This document shows positions 55,701-64,000 of a DNA stretch of 64,000 bases, piece after piece (within the stretch, counting starts at the first letter, position 1; every line of letters starts with the position of its first letter). Under the pieces are notes generated by a model. It worked only from the letters and a program-made list of their open reading frames with translations. It searched no databases and was not told where the DNA came from. Source of the DNA: an uncultured Vibrio sp. (lineage in GTDB: Bacteria > Pseudomonadota > Gammaproteobacteria > Enterobacterales > Vibrionaceae); contig NZ_CANLBV010000005.1 of NCBI RefSeq assembly GCF_947488985.1, forward strand, positions 1 to 64,000. Reading direction: 5' to 3'. The translations under genes and the position numbers were made by a program.

Positions 55701-55947
55701 GGGTATCTGCCAGCCATGCGCCAACATAGCCACCCGCATTTTGAATGTCACCTCCCCACGCCGTTTGCGACCATGATGGATCAGCAGGGCTAAAAGTGAA
55801 CAATGCAACGGCAAGTAAAATAGAGAAGAGAACCCCTAAAATCAGGCTGCACTCTCTGAGACGTTGAGAACCACTCAGACGAGGAGACTGAGGCTCTTCA
55901 CTCGTTTTAATGATTGTTTCTACTTTATTACTGCTCTGCTTGAACAT
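52750..55947 (-). CDS. ftsK: DNA translocase FtsK
   Basis: FtsK couples septum formation with chromosome-dimer resolution by pumping DNA at dif. The 1065 residues are in three parts. The N-terminal domain has four membrane helices (about 30-200). A linker rich in Gln, Glu and Pro follows (about 230-580). The motor domain contains Walker [11 protein letters not shown] and Walker [11 protein letters not shown]. The C-terminal gamma domain ([24 protein letters not shown]) reads KOPS sequences. It is transcribed from lrp towards lolA. Confidence 0.97.
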   Translation of the reverse strand: MFKQSSNKVETIIKTSEEPQSPRLSGSQRLRECSLILGVLFSILLAVALFTFSPADPSWSQTAWGGDIQNAGGYVGAWLADTLFFVFGSLAYPLPILVTVAAWVLFRKRNEDEQIDFMLWGTRLLGLTILILTSCGLADINFDDIWYFSSGGVVGDVLTSLALPTLNVLGSTLVLLFLWGAGFTLFTGISWLSIVEWLGEGAIKLFTSAVNKARGQDQELFEPELKVSADRDLLEEARHQLTNDDVSALERNKEPNEQELLDPAMSFSAINEPSDTAELEQQNSVSPKRQYNIHMPAEAADKPDISARQQISTQQQTSANQQSQQSNGGAPEHTISSTPIYHAPEDALTEGLDRSKQLNATIEQLENAAMYEDDLAQQDRADAHESQIAYQQYMQNEQHVQNESYRQSEQSQVTPVDVEDEQPEMVTAMPTTTEFDTEEVQLEPLYASPVVVQEQTTQDELAVPTTTLDAVEDQGVPSPTELESVSMEEQTTEQLNPSSYQQEPLTPPIETCEEPVVDLPWEEVTEEEPLHQDQDVAAFQSIVSEAQANMAAAQNPFLVQQDVNLPKPAEPLPTLDLLFHPEKRETFIDRDALEAIARLVESKLADYKIKAEVVDIFPGPVITRFELDLAPGVKVSRISGLSMDLARSLSALAVRVVEVIPGKPYVGLELPNMSRQTVFFSDVVASSQFQEAKSPTTVVLGQDIAGEAVIADLSKMPHVLVAGTTGSGKSVGVNVMILSMLYKASPEDVRFIMIDPKMLELSVYEGIPHLLSEVVTDMKDASNALRWCVGEMERRYKLMSALGVRNIKGYNDKLKMAADAGHPIHDPLWKPGDSMDPEAPLLEKLPYIVVIVDEFADLIMVVGKKVEELIARLAQKARAAGVHLILATQRPSVDVITGLIKANIPTRVAFTVSTKTDSRTILDQGGAESLLGMGDMLYLPPGSSHTTRVHGAFASDDDVHAVVNNWKARGKPNYIDEITNGEQTPETLLPGEKMEGDEEVDALFDQVVEHVVHSRRGSVSGVQRRFKIGYNRAARIVEQLEAQGIVSAPGHNGNREVLAPAPPKE

Positions 55948-56065
55948 AAACCAACTTAATATTTGAACGGGATAAATACATCGCGATCAGCACTAGCCAA
56001 TCGTTTCTATGAAACTACTGTTGATTTAACCATATCAAACCCAAAAACCCAATTCCAGAAAGCAA

Positions 56066-56096
56066 GAAAGCGGAACAAAAGTCCGCTTTCTTTCAT
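56066..56096 (-). terminator. Terminator of lrp
   Basis: GAAAGCGGA (56066-56074) pairs with TCCGCTTTC (56082-56090). It lies about 20 bp after the lrp stop. Confidence 0.75.
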
Positions 56097-56110
56097 ATCA
56101 TCAATTGTAA

Positions 56111-56605
56111 TTAACGAGTTTTAATCACAAGTTGATTTGTTTGTTTCACTTCTTCCATGACAACGTAAGTACGAGTGTCGTTTACGCCCGGTAGACGAAG
56201 CAACGTATCACCCAATAACTTACGGTAAGCACCCATATCTGATACACGTGTTTTTAGGAGATAGTCAAAATCACCCGACACTAAATGACACTCTTGGATA
56301 TCATCTAGCTTCTGAACAGCGGTGTTGAATTGTTCGAACACGTCTGGCGCACCACGGTTCAACGTAATTTCCACAAACACTAAAAGCGAAGCATCAAGAT
56401 ACTGTGGGTTCAGCAACGCTGTGTACCCATTAATGTAACCTTGACGTTCTAAACGACGAACGCGCTCAAGACATGGAGTTGGAGAAAGTCCGACTCGTTT
56501 TGAGAGTTCAACGTTTGAGATACGACCGTCTTTTTGCAACTCATTAAGAATGTTGCGGTCAATACGATCTAGTTCCTTGGACGGCTTCTTATAATTGTCT
56601 GCCAT
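56111..56605 (-). CDS. lrp: Leucine-responsive regulatory protein
   Basis: Lrp is a global regulator of amino-acid metabolism. The 164 residues have an N-terminal helix-turn-helix (NILNELQKDGRISNVELSKRVGLSPTPCLERVRRLE) and a C-terminal RAM domain (LVFVEITLNRGAPDVFEQF through FDYLLKTRVSDM). The sequence is very close to E. coli Lrp. ald is divergent, so Lrp may act in the shared 155-bp promoter region. Confidence 0.97.
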   Translation of the reverse strand: MADNYKKPSKELDRIDRNILNELQKDGRISNVELSKRVGLSPTPCLERVRRLERQGYINGYTALLNPQYLDASLLVFVEITLNRGAPDVFEQFNTAVQKLDDIQECHLVSGDFDYLLKTRVSDMGAYRKLLGDTLLRLPGVNDTRTYVVMEEVKQTNQLVIKTR

Positions 56606-56760
56606 TTTTTATTCCACCTTATTACTTCCTTGCAAAAAAATATACTACAACTTCTTAATATTCAGTATCAAATTCTACCTTAACATACCTATACTAGATA
56701 TTAATTCGACAGAATTACCCTATAAATAGATAAAACAACCAAAATAAATGAGGAGTCAGG
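56606..56760. promoter_or_regulatory. Divergent lrp/ald promoter region
   Basis: An A+T-rich 155-bp stretch contains both promoters. Lrp commonly binds such regions, but its consensus is too loose for a site to be assigned here. GAGGAG precedes ald. Confidence 0.4.
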
Positions 56761-57888
56761 ATGATTATTGGCGTACCTAAGGAAATCAAAAACCACGAAT
56801 ATCGCGTTGGCATGACCCCAGCTAGCGTGAGAGAAGTCATCTCACACGGCCACCAAGTTTTTATAGAAACCCATGCCGGTACTGGCATCGGTTTTTCAGA
56901 CGATGATTACATCGCTGTAGGCGCATCCATTCTTCCTACTGCTGCTAACGTTTTCGCGAAAGCAGAAATGATTGTAAAGGTTAAAGAACCTCAAGCTGTC
57001 GAGCGAGCTATGCTTCGTGAAGGGCAAATATTATTTACCTATTTACACCTTGCACCAGATTTTCCACAAACTGAAGAGCTTATCAAGAGCAAAGCTGTCT
57101 GCGTAGCCTATGAGACTGTAACAGATAATATGGGTCGCTTGCCACTATTAGCACCAATGTCTGAAGTCGCTGGTCGCATGTCTATTCAAGCAGGAGCACA
57201 AACACTGGAGAAATCTAACGGTGGTTGTGGCCTTCTTCTTGGCGGCGTACCCGGAGTCGAACCTGCAAAAGTGGTCGTTGTTGGCGGCGGCGTTGTTGGC
57301 GCTAACGCGGCACGCATGGCTGTTGGTCTTCGCGCTGACGTGACCATTCTTGACCGTAACGTCGATACACTACGCCGTCTGGATGAAGAGTTCCAAGGTC
57401 GTGCAAAAGTGGTTTATTCTACTGAAGACGCTATTGAGAAGCATGTTCTGGAAGCTGACTTAGTGATTGGTGCAGTACTGATCCCGGGGGCTGCAGCGCC
57501 TAAACTGGTGACAAAAGAGCACATCGCTAAGATGAAGCCTGGTTCAGCGGTGGTTGACGTTGCAATTGACCAAGGCGGTTGCTTCGAGACTTCTCACGCA
57601 ACTACTCACGCAGAACCAACTTACATTGTTGATGACGTTGTTCACTACTGCGTGGCGAACATGCCAGGTGCCGTAGCTCGTACGTCTACTTATGCGCTAA
57701 ACAATGCAACACTTCCTTACATTGTTAAGTTGGCGAATAAAGGCTATCGCGAAGCCCTTCTCTCTGATGAAGGCTTTTTAGAAGGTCTAAATGTCATCCA
57801 TGGTAAAGTTACCTGTAAAGAAGTCGCCGATAGTTTCGACCTAGAATACGTCGATCCAGCTGACGCCATCGCCATGTTTAACTCATGA
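56761..57888 (+). CDS. ald: Alanine dehydrogenase
   Basis: Ald reversibly oxidises L-alanine to pyruvate and ammonium with NAD. It has 375 residues. Family blocks are [24 protein letters not shown] (substrate Lys), the Rossmann motif [17 protein letters not shown], and [24 protein letters not shown] lies 7 nt before the ATG. The neighbouring divergent lrp suggests control by Lrp in response to amino acids. Confidence 0.96.
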   Translation: MIIGVPKEIKNHEYRVGMTPASVREVISHGHQVFIETHAGTGIGFSDDDYIAVGASILPTAANVFAKAEMIVKVKEPQAVERAMLREGQILFTYLHLAPDFPQTEELIKSKAVCVAYETVTDNMGRLPLLAPMSEVAGRMSIQAGAQTLEKSNGGCGLLLGGVPGVEPAKVVVVGGGVVGANAARMAVGLRADVTILDRNVDTLRRLDEEFQGRAKVVYSTEDAIEKHVLEADLVIGAVLIPGAAAPKLVTKEHIAKMKPGSAVVDVAIDQGGCFETSHATTHAEPTYIVDDVVHYCVANMPGAVARTSTYALNNATLPYIVKLANKGYREALLSDEGFLEGLNVIHGKVTCKEVADSFDLEYVDPADAIAMFNS

Positions 57889-57895
57889 TGTCGTG

Positions 57896-57937
57896 TTAAC
57901 TGAACGTAATAATTTTCTCGTTAAAGCGTTCAGTTAA
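57896..57937. repeat. 11-bp inverted repeat after ald
   Basis: TTAACTGAACG (57896-57906) is the exact reverse complement of 57927-57937, with a 20-nt spacer. No T-run follows, and a separate terminator comes right after. Function unknown. Confidence 0.6.
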
Positions 57938-57953
57938 TGGTGTACATATACAC

Positions 57954-57993
57954 AACGAGCCAGTCCGATTTCGTCGTACTGGCTCGTTGCTTT
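57954..57993 (+). terminator. Terminator of ald
   Basis: AACGAGCCAGT (57954-57964) pairs perfectly with ACTGGCTCGTT (57977-57987), followed by GCTTTTG. Confidence 0.75.
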
Positions 57994-58062
57994 TGTTCAA
58001 ATATCGCTTCTGCCTAACCATGCTTTGATGGTCAGCACTGACTGTTTAGGGGAGAACTGACT

Positions 58063-59271
58063 TCAAGGCGTACTCTTGAACTTAACCCCGTGGATCAGCA
58101 AATTCCTCGGAGTGACACCACGCTCACAAAACTCTTCGATAGAGGTATCGTACCCCTGCTCTTGCAGGTAGATCGCGCGGTCCAACGCGAGCCATACCTC
58201 AAGCGGCCTTCTGAATACTTGTTGAACCAAGCTTAACTTTTCCATCTCCCAGAAAAGCGCTTCGCCTTGAACCAAATAGAAATCAAAATCAATATCTGAA
58301 CCAAGCAATAACTCTTTCACTTGAGATGCCCAGCGGCAAAATGATTCAAACCCCTCAGCTAGCTCTGATTTTTTTATGCTCGGTACTGGGATGTATTCAT
58401 TGATATTGAGTTCGGTTTTGAGCAATTGGCTAAAGCCTAGGCGATAACTCATCTCCAATTGGCGGTGTCTCTTAACTCTTTCACCGCCAGTAACAGTTTC
58501 TTGAAGCGGGATCCTTAAATCACTCTTGTTTAACGTTAATGCCGATGATTGGCCTAGGGAAGACATGGCTTGATACGCGTCATCCTGAATAAGATGATAA
58601 CAACAAGGAGAAATCGTGACCGCTGGTAATCGATGTAATACCGACTTTTTCATCAGTTCAACGTGCAGATCGCCACAAGCATGCAGCGCGACAGCATGTT
58701 GCTGTGAGTTAAATACGTCATCGGCATCCGCTGAAAACGCATCGCCTTGAACAAAGTCCATCTCTAAACGTTGAGCATCCGCTATTTTTTGTCCACTTTC
58801 ACACAAGGACTGTTGCCACTCGAAGCTAGTTACCTTGTGATTCGAGTGCTGAGATAAAATTCGCCCTAGAAAGCCCTTACCCGAACACCACTCAAGCCAC
58901 TCTTTGCCATGGTGATGAGCCAATGCCGCCTCACCCATCGCAAGGATTTGCTGTAGCTTTCTACCCGGAATACCATCAGCAGTGCCACGTGGTAAATCTA
59001 ACCCCATCAATGGCGTATTATCGAACTGAATATTTTGGTTGGCGGTCTCTAATTGTGGGATAAACCGAATCAGCTCGGCAATCAACTGTTGAGGTTGATC
59101 TTTTAAGGTTTGAATACTTTCAACGCTCAAGCCTTCTAACCAACCAACAAGTGGGCGGTTAACCTCAACCCAAGGCTGCTGGCGAGTTTGACATAGGTGA
59201 AAAGGCTCTGAACGCCAATAAACTTGGTGATCCAACAGAAATGAGTCGAGTGTTTTGAATCGTAAATGCAT
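58063..59271 (-). CDS. Putative SAM-dependent methyltransferase (Methyltransf_32-like)
   Basis: This 402-residue soluble protein has a mid-sequence methyltransferase core: motif I EWCSGKGFLGRILSQH, then an acidic strand end in VTSFEWQ, and the ALHACGDLHVELMKK and ISPCCYHLI segments typical of the PF13679 family. The N- and C-terminal extensions are rich in Gln and His. Substrate is unknown. Relatives occur widely in Vibrio and Shewanella beside cysB. It is a single gene. Confidence 0.8.
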   Translation of the reverse strand: MHLRFKTLDSFLLDHQVYWRSEPFHLCQTRQQPWVEVNRPLVGWLEGLSVESIQTLKDQPQQLIAELIRFIPQLETANQNIQFDNTPLMGLDLPRGTADGIPGRKLQQILAMGEAALAHHHGKEWLEWCSGKGFLGRILSQHSNHKVTSFEWQQSLCESGQKIADAQRLEMDFVQGDAFSADADDVFNSQQHAVALHACGDLHVELMKKSVLHRLPAVTISPCCYHLIQDDAYQAMSSLGQSSALTLNKSDLRIPLQETVTGGERVKRHRQLEMSYRLGFSQLLKTELNINEYIPVPSIKKSELAEGFESFCRWASQVKELLLGSDIDFDFYLVQGEALFWEMEKLSLVQQVFRRPLEVWLALDRAIYLQEQGYDTSIEEFCERGVTPRNLLIHGVKFKSTP

Positions 59272-59430
59272 ACTTCCCCCTATGGTGCGTGGATTGTAGG
59301 GGGAAGAGAAGGAAATGAAAAGGGGCGATACCCTTTCAAACTATCTAAAGCACTCAAACTGACTAAAGTATTCAAACTAATTAAAGAAGCGACTTGGCTA
59401 TCAGTAAGATAGCAAGCCAGACTAAAACGA

Positions 59431-59456
59431 CAAACGGCCTGACAACAGGCCGATAG
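59431..59456 (-). terminator. Terminator of cysB
   Basis: GGCCTG pairs with CAGGCC around ACAA; a T-containing tail follows on the minus strand (GTTTGTCGTTTT). Confidence 0.6.
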
Positions 59457-59479
59457 CTATCGAGAAAAAACACTGAGAC

Positions 59480-60773
<1,294 letters not shown>

Positions 60774-61538
60774 ATGAATATTGGTTTAATTATTACCTTA
60801 GTCGCCATTCTTTTGGTGTTGGTTTTAGGTTACAACATCATGCTTCAATACAAAGTTAAGGTAGAAACCACGAAGAAGCAGGAAGCTTCTCGATATCTGA
60901 CCATTATTGATGGAACAGAAGATCTGATTGGCAATGCTCACCACATGCCTTTTAGCCAAGACCTTCTTATATGCTTAAATAACCGAATTCTCGATGCACT
61001 TGAAAATATGTATCTACTCGACTCAAAAAACAAGCAGCTTCCGCAAAGGATAGATAGCGTAAAACAGCAAATCACTCAGCTAAAAGAGAACTACCAAGGT
61101 AGTGAGAGCGCAGCTTTCCGTGTTCCGAGTAGTGATAAGCAAGCGATCATGATGCTTAAGCTCGTTAAACGCCTCCGCGACACGATTCGTAATGAGCATA
61201 ATAAAGGTCGTTTTGAAACTCAGGCTTATGTAGCAGAAAACGCGCGCCTAGAAACCATTCAAATCCGCATCAATATCGAAAATGTTATCAAGCGTGCGAA
61301 CGATTCAATATCTCGCGGTCAGCCGGGAACGGCCATTCAATTGCTGCGCAAAGGTATTGATGCATTGGCGACCAAAAACGATTCATACTCGAATCAAGCG
61401 AAAGAGAAACTTCAGCAAATGTTGAGTGAACTGGATCAAAAACGCCAAGACAAGAACGCTCAAAATTTACAGCAAATGGAGTCTAAAGAGCGTGAGGACG
61501 ACATGGACGCCCTCTTCGGCCAGAAGAAAAAATGGTAA
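60774..61538 (+). CDS. Membrane-anchored coiled-coil protein of unknown function
   Basis: The 254-residue protein has one N-terminal transmembrane helix (about 4-24, LIITLVAILLVLVLGYNIML). A long charged helical cytoplasmic part follows, with coiled-coil stretches at about 85-105 and 205-245 (EKLQQMLSELDQKRQDKN). It ends DDMDALFGQKKKW. No enzymatic motif is present. Homologs appear limited to Vibrio and relatives and are sometimes named 'DNA repair protein' because of the coiled coil. Function is unknown. Confidence 0.8.
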   Translation: MNIGLIITLVAILLVLVLGYNIMLQYKVKVETTKKQEASRYLTIIDGTEDLIGNAHHMPFSQDLLICLNNRILDALENMYLLDSKNKQLPQRIDSVKQQITQLKENYQGSESAAFRVPSSDKQAIMMLKLVKRLRDTIRNEHNKGRFETQAYVAENARLETIQIRINIENVIKRANDSISRGQPGTAIQLLRKGIDALATKNDSYSNQAKEKLQQMLSELDQKRQDKNAQNLQQMESKEREDDMDALFGQKKKW

Positions 61539-61697
61539 CGGTCTAACTCAATACTTAAAGGCCTCCTTATTGACATCAAATAGGTGGCCTTTCCCTCTCT
61601 GCCAGAGTAGTTGGCACGGTTGAATTTCCTTTCCCTGCATAGAGGGATATTATAAGCTGTAATAAAGTCCAATATTATCAATAAGCTTGCCCTGCCC

Positions 61698-62453
61698 ATG
61701 TATCAAGAACTACTCACTCCAATCCACTCGTTCCTCAAAGCTGAAACGCCAGATTCATGGATAGATGAAGCCAAGAAGCCTGAAAACCTCCATATCATTC
61801 TACGTGATCACATGTTGTGCGAGCTCAAAGCGGCACAGAGTGCGTTATTCTTGATTCGTAAATATGCGGTTGATAAAGAGAGTGCTAAGCAGCTCAATGA
61901 GTGGATTTTACCCTACGAGCAATTTGCGTATCGCCGCATTGGAGACTTAGAGTCTCTGCGCGGTAAAAGCAATGTATCAAAGCAAATCACCGCCAAAAAA
62001 GGCTGTAATTATGGCACTGACCTAATCGATAAAATGGTACTTCTGATCAAAGAAGAATTGCATCACTTCTATCAAGTCATGGAATTAATGGAAAAGAAAA
62101 GTGTTATTTATCAACCTATTGAGGCGGGTCGCTACGCAAAAGGCTTGATCAAGCAAGTAAAAACTTATGAGCCAGATGCTCTGGTTGATAAACTTATCAT
62201 CGGCGCTTTTATTGAAGCTCGCTCTTGTGAACGCTTCGCCAAATTGGCTCCTTTCTTGGAAGAAGATATGGAGAAGTTTTATGTGTCTCTACTTCGATCA
62301 GAAGCTCGCCACTACCAAGATTACCTCGAGCTAGCAGAGCAGGTCGCAGGGAAAGATATTTCAGAGCGTATTGCGCATTTTGCGAAAGTAGAAGCCGAAC
62401 TTATCACTTCAGAAGACAGTGACTTCAAATTCCATAGTGGTGCTCCAGTTTAA
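61698..62453 (+). CDS. miaE: tRNA 2-methylthio-N6-isopentenyladenosine hydroxylase MiaE
   Basis: MiaE hydroxylates ms2i6A37 in tRNA to ms2io6A using a diiron centre. The 251 residues are a ferritin-like helical bundle. The metal ligands are visible as Glu/His in MLCELKAAQ, KEELHHFYQV, FIEARSCERF and SEARHYQDYLEL. It is a single gene with a terminator after it. Confidence 0.95.
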   Translation: MYQELLTPIHSFLKAETPDSWIDEAKKPENLHIILRDHMLCELKAAQSALFLIRKYAVDKESAKQLNEWILPYEQFAYRRIGDLESLRGKSNVSKQITAKKGCNYGTDLIDKMVLLIKEELHHFYQVMELMEKKSVIYQPIEAGRYAKGLIKQVKTYEPDALVDKLIIGAFIEARSCERFAKLAPFLEEDMEKFYVSLLRSEARHYQDYLELAEQVAGKDISERIAHFAKVEAELITSEDSDFKFHSGAPV

Positions 62454-62505
62454 GCGCCACACTGAGCATTCAGTCCAGTTAATACTAATCCAGACTACAA
62501 AATGA

Positions 62506-62538
62506 AGGCCAGCAACAATTTTCTGGCCTTCTTTATTC
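62506..62538. terminator. Terminator between miaE and pyrF (bidirectional)
   Basis: AAGGCCAG pairs with CTGGCCTT around a 10-nt loop and is followed by CTTTATT on the plus strand. Confidence 0.75.
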
Positions 62539-62560
62539 ATATCTCGATCTAAATATAGAC

Positions 62561-63256
62561 TTAAACTAGCGTACCGTTGATCTCTGCAAGTACAGCAGCA
62601 GGATCGACAGCTTGAGTAATAGGACGACCAATAACTAGGTAATCTGAACCTGACTCAATCGCTTTAGATGGCGTCATGATGCGCTTCTGATCGCCAACGT
62701 CGGCACCGACAGGGCGAATACCCGGGGTCACTAGCTTAAACTCTTGACCCAGTGCACCTTTAAGCAAAGAAGCCTCTTGAGCAGAGCATACCACACCGTC
62801 TAAACCTGAGTTTTTCGTTAGAGAAGCCAAACGCATCACTTGCTGTTGCGGCTCAAGATCTAAGCCGATACCCGCAAGGTCAGATTGCTCCATACTGGTT
62901 AATACCGTTACACCGATTAACAGCGGACGATCTTTACCATACGGTTCTAAGATTTCGCGAGAAGCGCTCATCATACGCTCACCGCCGCTTGCATGTACGT
63001 TGACCATCCATACACCCAACTCAGCCGCTGCACGGACGGCTTTTGAACATGTGTTCGGGATGTCATGAAATTTAAGGTCTAAGAATACGGAGAAGCCACG
63101 CTTATGTAACTCACGAACAAACTCAGGACCAAATAGGGTAAACATCTCTTTGCCCACTTTCAGGCGGCATGATGCAGGGTCAATACGATCGACAAAGGCT
63201 AACGCATCCGCTTGGTTATCATAATCCAATGCTACAATGATTTTTTGGTCGTTCAT
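62561..63256 (-). CDS. pyrF: Orotidine 5'-phosphate decarboxylase
   Basis: PyrF makes UMP from OMP in pyrimidine synthesis. It is a 231-residue TIM barrel. The catalytic DxKxxDIxxT motif is [17 protein letters not shown] at the start and the phosphate-binding VIGRPITQA at the end are clear. The ATG at 63256 is used because AGGA lies 6 nt before it and [14 protein letters not shown] matches the family. It follows lapB on the same strand, as in E. coli. Confidence 0.97.
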   Translation of the reverse strand: MNDQKIIVALDYDNQADALAFVDRIDPASCRLKVGKEMFTLFGPEFVRELHKRGFSVFLDLKFHDIPNTCSKAVRAAAELGVWMVNVHASGGERMMSASREILEPYGKDRPLLIGVTVLTSMEQSDLAGIGLDLEPQQQVMRLASLTKNSGLDGVVCSAQEASLLKGALGQEFKLVTPGIRPVGADVGDQKRIMTPSKAIESGSDYLVIGRPITQAVDPAAVLAEINGTLV

Positions 63257-63325
63257 TACATTTCCTAACACAGTTAAATTACTAAAATTATTTATTCAGC
63301 CAAACAGGTGACAAATAACAATCAT

Positions 63326-63348
63326 AAAAATGCAGCCCGAAAGCTGCA
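63326..63348 (-). terminator. Hairpin between lapB and pyrF
   Basis: TGCAG pairs with CTGCA around CCCGAAAG, and on the minus strand it is followed by ATTTTTAT. It may be a weak terminator separating lapB from pyrF. Confidence 0.5.
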
Positions 63349-63380
63349 ATCAATAATTTGGTCTAAAAATGACCATACCA

Positions 63381-64000
63381 CTATTCGCCGTCAAGCCCAC
63401 GAATAGGCTTGATCGTTCCCCACCCTTTACATGAAGGACAATGCCAGTACATTGAGTGGGTCGAAAAACCACATTTATGACAACGATAATGCGGCTTCAC
63501 TTTTAATTGCTCACCAACCATGGATTGAAGCGTGGTTAAGCTTTCTTTGGCACGACCTTCCTCAGCTTCAGCAAGGTGGTAATCCATCAATCGATAGAAG
63601 CCTTTCATGGTTGGGTTTTTAACAAGCTGCTTTGTTAATAGCTCTTGAGCTGAGCCAAGATCTTCGTGATGAGCAACGAGTTGCGCTAACATCAGTTCTG
63701 CCGAAACACCCGCTTTCTTTTGGATGCAAGCTTTAAGAAATTCGACCAACTGCGCTTCTTGTCCAAGTTTGTGATAACACTCTGCCAGGGTTGGTAATAC
63801 TTCACTAATAAAGTCAATGTCTTGATCAAGCACCGACTCTAAACAAGTAATGGTCTTTTGGTACTCTTCATTAGCTAAGTGAAACTTACCCAAAGCAATA
63901 CTGGCACGGACACACTTAGGGTCTTCAGACAACGCCTTCTTAAAGTATTGAAGCGCTTTCGCACGATTACCATCAGCTTGTTCTTGCATCGCAAGTTCAC
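63381..64000 (-). CDS. lapB: Lipopolysaccharide assembly protein LapB (partial, 3' end)
   Basis: LapB (YciM) is an inner-membrane-tethered protein that guides FtsH to LpxC and so balances lipopolysaccharide synthesis. Only the C-terminal 206 residues are visible; the frame is open at the right edge with no stop. Tetratricopeptide repeats (ALQYFKKALSEDPKCVRASIALGKFHL and later ones) lead to the rubredoxin-type metal site CHKCGFSTHSMYWHCPSC close to the end. Confidence 0.95.
   Translation of the reverse strand, partial: ELAMQEQADGNRAKALQYFKKALSEDPKCVRASIALGKFHLANEEYQKTITCLESVLDQDIDFISEVLPTLAECYHKLGQEAQLVEFLKACIQKKAGVSAELMLAQLVAHHEDLGSAQELLTKQLVKNPTMKGFYRLMDYHLAEAEEGRAKESLTTLQSMVGEQLKVKPHYRCHKCGFSTHSMYWHCPSCKGWGTIKPIRGLDGE

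Overview
The window is almost entirely ordinary chromosomal backbone of a gamma-proteobacterium. Gene content and order point to a Vibrio, probably of the Splendidus clade (the genus is well supported; the clade is a guess). The evidence is the H-NS protein of VicH type, a manganese-dependent (DHH) pyrophosphatase, torECA, an EAL-HDOD protein resembling V. cholerae CdgJ, a full his operon behind a poly-His attenuator, and the neighbourhoods mnmA-hflD-purB and lrp-ftsK-lolA-rarA-serS. I saw no rRNA, tRNA, prophage, integron, transposase or CRISPR array.

Layout. 1-1.1 kb: the 3' part of an efflux operon (membrane-fusion lipoprotein). 1.2-3.8 kb: the phage-shock locus pspABC and divergent pspF, with a sigma-54-type promoter between them. 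3.9-9.2 kb: a tightly overlapped sapABCDF peptide/ion ABC importer, followed by a 55-residue secreted-looking ORF. 9.4-11.8 kb: a DUF2750 gene, the Mn-pyrophosphatase, and a Fur-box-preceded metal transporter gene that looks broken by an internal deletion. 12.1-16.1 kb: torECA for TMAO respiration. 16.1-18.4 kb: a poorly coding stretch with a perfect inverted pair of DnaA boxes, a remnant of a formate/nitrite transporter, and a coiled-coil lipoprotein gene. 18.6-26.2 kb: small conserved genes and housekeeping genes (tdk, cysS, ppiB, lpxH, cdgJ-like, ychJ). 26.4-33.9 kb: hisLGDCBHAFI on the minus strand. 34-38.6 kb: an NhaC-family antiporter with a highly structured leader, hns, gsk and a small conserved gene. 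38.8-43.7 kb: mnmA, hflD, purB (with a PurR box and a 7x7-bp tandem repeat after it), htpX and a small gene. 43.9-49.1 kb: bioBFCD diverging from bioA around a BirA operator. 49.2-57.9 kb: serS, rarA, lolA, ftsK and lrp, with ald divergent. 58-64 kb: a methyltransferase, cysB, a coiled-coil membrane protein, miaE, pyrF and the 3' end of lapB.

How it works together. Several complete pathways are present: histidine synthesis under attenuation, biotin synthesis under BirA, TMAO electron transfer (TorC to TorA) and the Psp envelope-stress module. The accessory signals are modest. The most unusual are two decayed genes (the Mn/metal-transporter-like gene and the FNT remnant), the DnaA-box palindrome, the dense inverted repeats in front of the NhaC gene, and the heptanucleotide array behind purB. 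I found no convincing new multi-gene system.
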